Positions 14,240 through 18,348 of a DNA stretch of 18,348 nucleotides are shown piece by piece (the first letter of the stretch is position 1; the number at the start of each line of letters is the position of its first letter). A program made the position numbers and the translations under genes. The notes beneath the pieces were generated by a model. The model worked only from the letters and a program-made list of their open reading frames with translations. It did no database searches and was not told the DNA's origin. The stretch spans positions 1 to 18,348 of the forward strand of contig CALBKX010000023.1 in assembly GCA_937895935.1 (NCBI GenBank), written 5' to 3'. The stretch comes from an uncultured Clostridia bacterium. GTDB taxonomy: Bacteria; Bacillota; Clostridia; Christensenellales; UBA1242.

Positions 14240-14614
14240 TCTTTATCTCCTTTTAACTAAATTTTGTGAAAGTGTTTATTCAACCCTATAAAACAACCTT
14301 CGTTAATTTTGCTTTTGTCATTTGCGAGTAACACACCATTTTGCCTCTAATAAATTAGGTCAAATTTAGTTTGCCTTGGCAAAAGTTACATACTTTTGTT
14401 TTTCACTTTATGCTTTAATTAAAGGTGTTCATTTGATTGAACATATAAAAACAAAAGTCTTACTCGGTGGTTATGGTTGTTCCACCTGTGCCAGTCGCAT
14501 TAAATTTTAGATAAGCAACATCTAAAACATAGTATTCAAACTCCAATTTGTTGCGAAAGAAATTAATTAATCAATCAATTTCAAGCACAAAAAAAATTAG
14601 CCATAAGAATACTA
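14240..14614 (-). promoter_or_regulatory. Long structured 5' leader of the rpsL operon
   Basis: From the predicted start at about 14614 to the rpsL ATG is about 375 nt. Hairpins seen: TTTTAGAT (14505-14512)/ATCTAAAA (14520-14527); ACTTTTGTTTTT (14392-14403)/AAAAACAAAAGT (14447-14458), a perfect 12-bp stem enclosing TGTTCA/TGAACA (14426-14431/14438-14443); GGTGG (14466-14470)/CCACC (14482-14486); and TTTGCC (14370-14375)/GGCAAA (14378-14383). A second TTTTGCC (14339-14345) can pair with the same GGCAAAA, so two folds exclude each other. No leader peptide or full attenuator is obvious. Autoregulation by S12 or S7 is inference. Confidence 0.6.
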
Positions 14615-14620
14615 GGGAAT

Positions 14621-14649
14621 ATTTTACACAAAAGGTACTATTTTGTCAA
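14621..14649 (-). promoter_or_regulatory. Main promoter of the str operon
   Basis: On the minus strand a perfect TTGACA (14649-14644) and TAAAAT (14626-14621) are exactly 17 bp apart, with AT-rich sequence upstream that could act as an UP element. The predicted start is about 14614. This is the strongest promoter match near the ribosomal genes. Confidence 0.85.
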
Positions 14650-14871
14650 CAGTTTTTATAGTTGTAAATTCGTTCTTTTTGCCACATAAATTTCTGCATT
14701 TTCCCGTTTAATAATCATTTATTTGTAAATTATGTCAAATAGTTGCTTAAAACAAATTTAATTGTTAAAATTAAATTAATGAACGTTTTATTTAAAATTA
14801 AACCTTAGTTAAAATTTTAAGTAAATCAAACATAATCAAGTCTGTGAAAAAGGATTTGCATTTAGCAAATG
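14650..14871. other. AT-rich divergent intergenic region, nothing recognised
   Basis: This lies between the str-operon promoter and the plus-strand CYTH-like gene. I see no gene or RNA. ATTTGC (14854-14859)/GCAAAT (14865-14870) is a small dyad just before the next -10. Confidence 0.5.
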
Positions 14872-14877
14872 TATAAT
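14872..14877 (+). promoter_or_regulatory. Candidate -10 of the CYTH-like gene
   Basis: TATAAT lies 59 bp before the TTG start, but no acceptable -35 is found at 16-18 bp. A 6-bp dyad (14854-14870) occupies the spacer, which may mean an activator or repressor site. Confidence 0.5.
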
Positions 14878-14935
14878 AGAACTTTTTTAAGCAAAACCAC
14901 CGCTCATAGATTAAAAACAATTTTGGAGGTAAACT

Positions 14936-15670
14936 TTGGGCTACTATGTAAAGGTTAACAACACCACAACAAAAAAATATGAGGCTATTGACGATGGTGC
15001 CTTTAAAAACTTTTTAAATTTTGCATCTAGTCTTAAATTTCAAAAAGTAAACTATTTAAATAGCGATTATTGTAAAGAAACATATTTTGATACACCTGCA
15101 CATCTGCTTTCAAAAGCGGGGGTTATTCTTTCAAGGTTTGAGGAAGGAAATAGCGTGTTTTTTAAAGTTGAAACAACAGCTTCTCTTTCTAAAATTTTAA
15201 ATAAATTAAATAAAGAAGTTTTTGTTCACAAAGTTGGCTTTAATGACAAATTATCTGACCACGCGTTTTATATTAAAGACGGTATTACCTCTCTTTACTC
15301 TAACCCATTTTCAGTCGACCTTGAAAATATAATCAATAACTCAATCCCTTACATTGAAATAGTTATTAATGCTCAGGTTTATGAACTTATTAGCGGAACA
15401 GGTATGAGGGCAAAATTTGCATTGGAAAACAAAAAAGTTAAGAACTTTGAAACAAAAAGAAAATACAAAGTTCAAAGCATAACATTAAAACTAGATGGAA
15501 ATCCTGAGGTTTATGAAAAAGAATTTGCCGAACTTGATGCCTTAATTCAAAAAAGATGTAAAAAAATACTCGCTATTGATGAAAACCAATTTGATTGGGC
15601 AGTTAAAGTAACAAAACCTATAGTTAAACAACCTAAAGAAAAAACTAAAAAGAAAGTTGAAAAGTTTTAA
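14936..15670 (+). CDS. Probable CYTH-fold protein, TTG start
   Basis: The 244-residue protein contains the block KETYFDTPAHLLSKAGVILSRFEEGNSVFFKVET (about 47-80), which resembles the YFDT...L...G..LR.R....-..K.E core of CYTH (triphosphate tunnel) proteins. Later beta strands are IEIVINAQVYEL, MRAKFALENKKV and KVQSITLKLDG, followed by an acidic helix. The N-terminal ExExK signature of active CYTH phosphatases is not evident, so triphosphatase activity is doubtful. The C-terminus is Lys-rich (PKEKTKKKVEKF). The start is TTG because TGGAGGT (14924-14930) is ideally placed 6 nt upstream and no ATG follows nearby. It is a single-gene unit, divergent from the str operon and ended by a bidirectional terminator. 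Confidence 0.6.
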   Translation: MGYYVKVNNTTTKKYEAIDDGAFKNFLNFASSLKFQKVNYLNSDYCKETYFDTPAHLLSKAGVILSRFEEGNSVFFKVETTASLSKILNKLNKEVFVHKVGFNDKLSDHAFYIKDGITSLYSNPFSVDLENIINNSIPYIEIVINAQVYELISGTGMRAKFALENKKVKNFETKRKYKVQSITLKLDGNPEVYEKEFAELDALIQKRCKKILAIDENQFDWAVKVTKPIVKQPKEKTKKKVEKF

Positions 15671-15783
15671 AATGATCAATCGCAACGCTATATATTTTTA
15701 GTGTAATAGTTGAATATTAAGGCATATATTTTTTAAATAATGTTAAAGGTTAAATTTGAAACTTTTTTAGCATAACAATTTAT

Positions 15784-15845
15784 TAAAAAAAGAACTATAC
15801 AATTTGTAGGTCAAATATCTAAAATTGCATAGTCCTTATTTTTAT
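15784..15845. terminator. Bidirectional terminator between the CYTH-like and surface-protein genes
   Basis: 15790-15805 pairs with 15822-15837 (14 bp with two mismatches; cores ACTAT/ATAGT and CAATTT/AAATTG). The plus strand continues ATTTTTATT and the minus strand TTTTTTTAATA, so both convergent genes can end here. Confidence 0.8.
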
Positions 15846-15890
15846 TCTAATAATTCCAAAAGTTCTAAGTTTTAAATTTCTTAACTTTTT

Positions 15891-17477
15891 TTATCCTTTG
15901 TAATTCCATTGAACATATCCATCAATCGAAGTTGTTGTTTGCTTATTATAGTAGTTATCAAGATAAGCATCATTTGATGTGATTCCATTTTTCACAAACA
16001 CATAAGGCACTCGCCCTTTGTATCCTCCATCATCATACGAAAAAATCTTATTACTATCACCCATCCAAAATTGCATATCAGCCTCCAAAATAACTGAATT
16101 TATATTTGATCCCAAAAATGCTCCCACTATAGACGCATATCTTTTGTAAGTTACTTTCGTAACATTTGAATTTTTAAAATAATAAACACCACCATTAATA
16201 TCGTTTACAACATATTCTCCATTATAGGTCCATATAATAGAATTTCCAGAGCGAATTATTTTTCCCTCGTTTTCGCTCACATACTTGCAACCATCTGCTA
16301 AAGTAATTGTCCCAACAGTACTTGGAACATAAGTACCATTAAATGATTCAAGAGATGCTGGAAGACTAATTGATGTGTAATTTTTGTTGGTCAAGTTTGG
16401 AAAGGCTTTTACTCCTTCTGGAATGTTTAATGCTGTTACATTATCAGATGCCCACACAACAGTACCATCCTCTTTTTTGTAAAGTACCGAACCATCAGTA
16501 TTTATACCAAAAATCGCATTATTTTCATCAAGTTGAATTTTAAAGTTCGCTTGGCTAAGGTTAAAATAATTTAAAGTTGAAGGAAGAACCAAAGTGTTTA
16601 TAGAAAATGGGAAAGTAGAAAAGCCTATCACGTCTGCGATCCCCTCTGACACTTTCAATGTTGTAGCAGAGGAATTTATACTTCCGCTTACAAAATTTAC
16701 ACAATCAATATGTACCAATTCACCATTTTCGTCTAAAAGTTTTGATGGAATAACGATTTCACCATTTTCATTAGGCTTTAAATTAGCAAAAACTGGTTCG
16801 ATTGTAAGTTGTTTTCCATTTTTGTAATCACTTAATGTACCATAGTCGCTTGCACTTGGTGGCATTTCCTCATTCTTTTCGAAATTTAAACTTATATTTA
16901 ATTGATTTAGAGAAACCGCAGAAGCTTTGTCGTTTATTGAATAAAGTATTTTAAATGAACCCGATTTAGGAGTATCATTTTCACAAGCATCAAGGTACAC
17001 TTCAGAACTAGTTATTGTAACATTTGAAATTTGTGAAAAATTGGCACTCGCCTTGATAGGAAAATCAGAATAGTTTTTTATCACAAAAGATATGGTTACA
17101 TCGGACACTTCGTTGTTGCTTGTACGAATATCATCAAAATAAATCTCACCTAAATTCCATTTGTCCGAATCAGTTATAAGATTTTTGTCATCACCTGCGG
17201 TTGTTTTTTCAAACTTATCAGTCCAAGTTTCACTACTTGATGCACCTTGATTTGTGTATGTTTTGTCATTCACAACAGCATAACCATGCTCTTCACCACG
17301 CATTGCACCTGTTACTGTACCAACAACATTAACTTTGCATGAGTGCACAACAAAACCTATTGACCCTGTTGTTTGAAATTTTAATATTTTTACTGAGTAA
17401 ACCCCAACAACCATTGCTGATAAACATATACATAAAGCCAAAATACTAATTATAATTTTTAATTTTCTTGGTTTCAT
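15891..17477 (-). CDS. Secreted or surface protein with leucine-rich (BspA-like) repeats
   Basis: The 528-residue protein starts with a basic stretch (KPRKLK) and a hydrophobic signal or anchor segment (about 7-29, LKIIISILALCICLSAMVVG). A beta-sandwich-like region follows (35-200, GSIGFVVHSCKVNVVG to LNQLNISLNFEK), similar in layout to SipW/TasA-type secreted proteins. From about 250 to 460 come irregular LRR_5/BspA-like units (TLVLPSTLNYF, LNIPEGVKAFPNL, SISLPASLESF, TITLADGCKYV, SVILEADMQFW). There is no LPXTG motif or C-terminal anchor. GGAGG (17487-17483) lies 5 nt before the ATG. It is the only clear exported non-membrane protein here, and its candidate promoter carries a poly-G run. 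The ligand or role is unknown. Confidence 0.78.
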   Translation of the reverse strand: MKPRKLKIIISILALCICLSAMVVGVYSVKILKFQTTGSIGFVVHSCKVNVVGTVTGAMRGEEHGYAVVNDKTYTNQGASSSETWTDKFEKTTAGDDKNLITDSDKWNLGEIYFDDIRTSNNEVSDVTISFVIKNYSDFPIKASANFSQISNVTITSSEVYLDACENDTPKSGSFKILYSINDKASAVSLNQLNISLNFEKNEEMPPSASDYGTLSDYKNGKQLTIEPVFANLKPNENGEIVIPSKLLDENGELVHIDCVNFVSGSINSSATTLKVSEGIADVIGFSTFPFSINTLVLPSTLNYFNLSQANFKIQLDENNAIFGINTDGSVLYKKEDGTVVWASDNVTALNIPEGVKAFPNLTNKNYTSISLPASLESFNGTYVPSTVGTITLADGCKYVSENEGKIIRSGNSIIWTYNGEYVVNDINGGVYYFKNSNVTKVTYKRYASIVGAFLGSNINSVILEADMQFWMGDSNKIFSYDDGGYKGRVPYVFVKNGITSNDAYLDNYYNKQTTTSIDGYVQWNYKG

Positions 17478-17559
17478 TTATACCTCCACCATATTTTTAA
17501 AAATAAAATATTATTTAATTAGTTAAGTAATAGCCCACCAATTTAAAGAGATTTTGAAT

Positions 17560-17610
17560 AAAAGTATTTTTGGAAATAAATAAATTTTATTTTTCCAAAT
17601 TTATACTTTT
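17560..17610. other. Long hairpin in the leader of the surface-protein gene
   Basis: AAAAGTAT (17560-17567) pairs with ATACTTTT (17603-17610), and TTTGGAAATAAA (17569-17580) pairs with 17586-17599 (TTTATTTTTCCAAA-type, 2-nt bulge). Only four T follow it on the minus strand, so it is a weak terminator at best; it could be an attenuator or stability element. A DnaA box begins at the very next base. Confidence 0.6.
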
Positions 17611-17619
17611 TGTGGATAA
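17611..17619 (-). promoter_or_regulatory. Consensus DnaA box
   Basis: The plus strand reads TGTGGATAA, the exact complement of the DnaA box TTATCCACA. It lies next to the hairpin at 17560-17610 in non-coding AT-rich DNA. Confidence 0.5.
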
Positions 17620-17676
17620 TTTTTTGTGCTGTTTTTAAACAAATAACAACTAAATAAATTTATATCTTATAAGGCT

Positions 17677-17703
17677 ATTGTATCTCCCCCCCCGCAATGT
17701 CAA
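17677..17703 (-). promoter_or_regulatory. Candidate surface-protein promoter with eight-G spacer
   Basis: On the minus strand TTGACA (17703-17698) and TACAAT (17682-17677) are separated by 15 bp that include a run of eight G (17693-17686). A change of one or two G would give the optimal 16-17 bp. It points at the surface-protein gene, about 190 nt upstream of its ATG. Confidence 0.55.
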
Positions 17704-17784
17704 GAGTTTAAAAAAACTTTTTGAAAAATTTTGAAATTTATACATTTTCTTGGTAATTTGTAAAATTTTTCTGTTGTACAAAAT

Positions 17785-17793
17785 TGTGGATAA
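17785..17793 (-). promoter_or_regulatory. Consensus DnaA box
   Basis: This is a second exact TTATCCACA on the minus strand, in the same orientation as the one at 17611-17619 and 174 bp from it. The two flank the poly-G promoter. Confidence 0.5.
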
Positions 17794-17799
17794 ATTGTT

Positions 17800-17828
17800 T
17801 TGACAAATTATTTTAAACTTAATAGAAA
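17800..17828 (+). promoter_or_regulatory. Weak plus-strand promoter facing the 18-bp tandem repeat
   Basis: TTGACA (17800-17805) is followed after 17 bp by TAGAAA (17823-17828, 4 of 6 matches). If real it would transcribe the tandem repeat and the hairpin repeats after it. The downstream frame has no ribosome binding site. Confidence 0.3.
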
Positions 17829-17883
17829 TGAAAGAAAAGTTTTAGTTGGTAAGGACTCTAAGGTTAGTCAAAAATAATAAAGT

Positions 17884-17965
17884 GAGGGTAAAGATAGCAA
17901 AGTTGGTAAAGATAACAATGTTGGTAAAGATAGCAATGTTGGTAAAGATAGCAATGTTGGTAAAG
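17884..17965. repeat. 18-bp tandem repeat, about 4.5 units
   Basis: Units of GTTGGTAAAGATAGCAAT lie at 17902-17919 (one change), 17920-17937 and 17938-17955 (identical), with a diverged first unit at 17884-17901 and a half unit at 17956-17965. Open frames on both strands through it come from the 18-bp period (6 codons) and lack start signals, so I do not call a gene. Confidence 0.9.
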
Positions 17966-18031
17966 GTGTTTTACCCCCCTGCCAAGGGGAGGTGGATGAC
18001 AAAAATCCACTTTTTGTCAGACGGAGAGGTT
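17966..18031. repeat. Dispersed hairpin repeat, module B in reverse orientation (copy V)
   Basis: Read on the minus strand it has the B frame AACCTCTCCG...CCACCTCCCCTTGGCAGGGG. The inner stem is a perfect 9-bp TGACAAAAA (17997-18005)/TTTTTGTCA (18011-18019), unlike the inner stems of other copies. It abuts the last tandem-repeat unit. Confidence 0.85.
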
Positions 18032-18120
18032 TATCGTTGCTCACCATAAAACTTGTTGCTTGATTTTTTTTAAAACACAAGAATTATATATTGAATAGCA
18101 AATCGCTAGAGTATTAAGAG

Positions 18121-18155
18121 AAGCCTCTATAGTCTTGCATTACTGCAAACCATTC
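18121..18155. repeat. Degenerate module B relic
   Basis: The core CTTGCATTACTGCAA (18134-18148) is identical to that in copy VI, and the flanks (AGCCTCTATAGT, ACCATTC) are recognisable but decayed versions of the B frame. The rest of 18032-18185 shows nothing I recognise. Confidence 0.6.
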
Positions 18156-18185
18156 ATTTAACACAAATATTGTGCTTATATAAAT

Positions 18186-18348
18186 TATAATCGGCCTTGT
18201 TCTCTTTTTAGATGTAAATGTTTTGCTTTAAGCGGTTTTAACGTAGTGTTTGACTGTATTTCAAGTAGTCAAACACGTAGTGTTAAGCGTAAGCAAACAT
18301 TTACATATTTTAACCTCTCCGCCTTGCATTACTGCAAGCCACCTCCCC
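18186..18348. repeat. Dispersed hairpin repeat, modules F-A-B (copy VI, cut by window end)
   Basis: The lead-in F (18186-18198) is followed by module A (18213-18305), with outer arms TGTAAATGTTTTGCTT and AAGCAAACATTTACA and a perfect 10-bp inner stem GTGTTTGACT (18246-18255)/AGTCAAACAC (18267-18276). Module B begins at 18312 with inner stem CTTGCA/TGCAAG and runs off the window. Confidence 0.85.

Noticed and set aside
14461..14500. Attenuator in the rpsL leader (GGTGG/CCACC followed by a T-rich stretch)
   Set aside because: The stem has only 5 bp and the T-rich part begins about 9 nt later with interruptions; too weak to call.
17884..17965. CRISPR-like array
   Set aside because: Units are contiguous, with no spacers, and no cas gene is present.
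17846..18049. 67-aa plus-strand frame (LVKIAM repeats) and the opposing 70-aa frame over the tandem repeat
   Set aside because: They arise from the 18-bp period, lack ribosome binding sites, and run into the non-coding hairpin module.

Overview
The window is about 18.3 kb of AT-rich DNA, probably from the chromosome of an uncultured, anaerobic, low-GC Bacillota (Firmicutes). The grounds are the gene order rpsL-rpsG-fusA-tuf with Firmicutes-like proteins, strong AGGAG-type ribosome binding sites, TTGACA/TATAAT promoters, a rubrerythrin, AT-rich intergenic DNA and an abundance of short modular hairpin repeats. Lineage is inferred from protein character only. All 15 genes I accept end in TAA.

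Layout, left to right. A minus-strand gene (104-2830) encodes a VirB4-type conjugation ATPase with two extra membrane segments at its N-terminus, probably a fused PrgI/VirB3-like part. Next is a minus-strand pair, an RluA-family pseudouridine synthase followed with no gap by an AlkD-like DNA repair protein (4506-2935). A small plus-strand membrane protein (4599-4820) has its own terminator. About 540 bp of dispersed hairpin repeats separate it from rubrerythrin (5898-5365). A 149-aa unknown gene and a small Xre-type regulator (6488-6727) are transcribed divergently from a nested-palindrome operator. Two tandem HipA-like kinase genes (8906-6942) form an operon that converges on the regulator through a bidirectional terminator.

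The str operon follows on the minus strand: promoter near 14650, a structured leader of about 375 nt, rpsL, rpsG, fusA, and then tuf with its own promoter. Its intergenic gaps are unusually long and full of hairpins. A divergent plus-strand gene (14936-15670) looks like a CYTH-domain relative and starts with TTG. It converges on a secreted, leucine-rich-repeat-like surface protein (17477-15891) whose candidate promoter carries a run of eight G in its spacer. The right end (17480-18348) has no convincing gene. It holds two consensus DnaA boxes, an 18-bp tandem repeat and several hairpin-repeat modules.

The points most worth pursuing are: (a) a modular repeat family whose outer sequence is conserved while the inner stems change and stay paired, some copies lying within a few bases of stop codons; (b) three genes whose -10 boxes place the transcription start at the ATG (leaderless mRNAs); (c) a ribosome binding site separated from its start codon by a hairpin, in the HipA-like operon; (d) a possible phase-variable promoter for the surface protein; (e) an apparently orphan VirB4 fusion; (f) the structured rpsL leader. 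No tRNA, rRNA, CRISPR array or transposase gene was seen.
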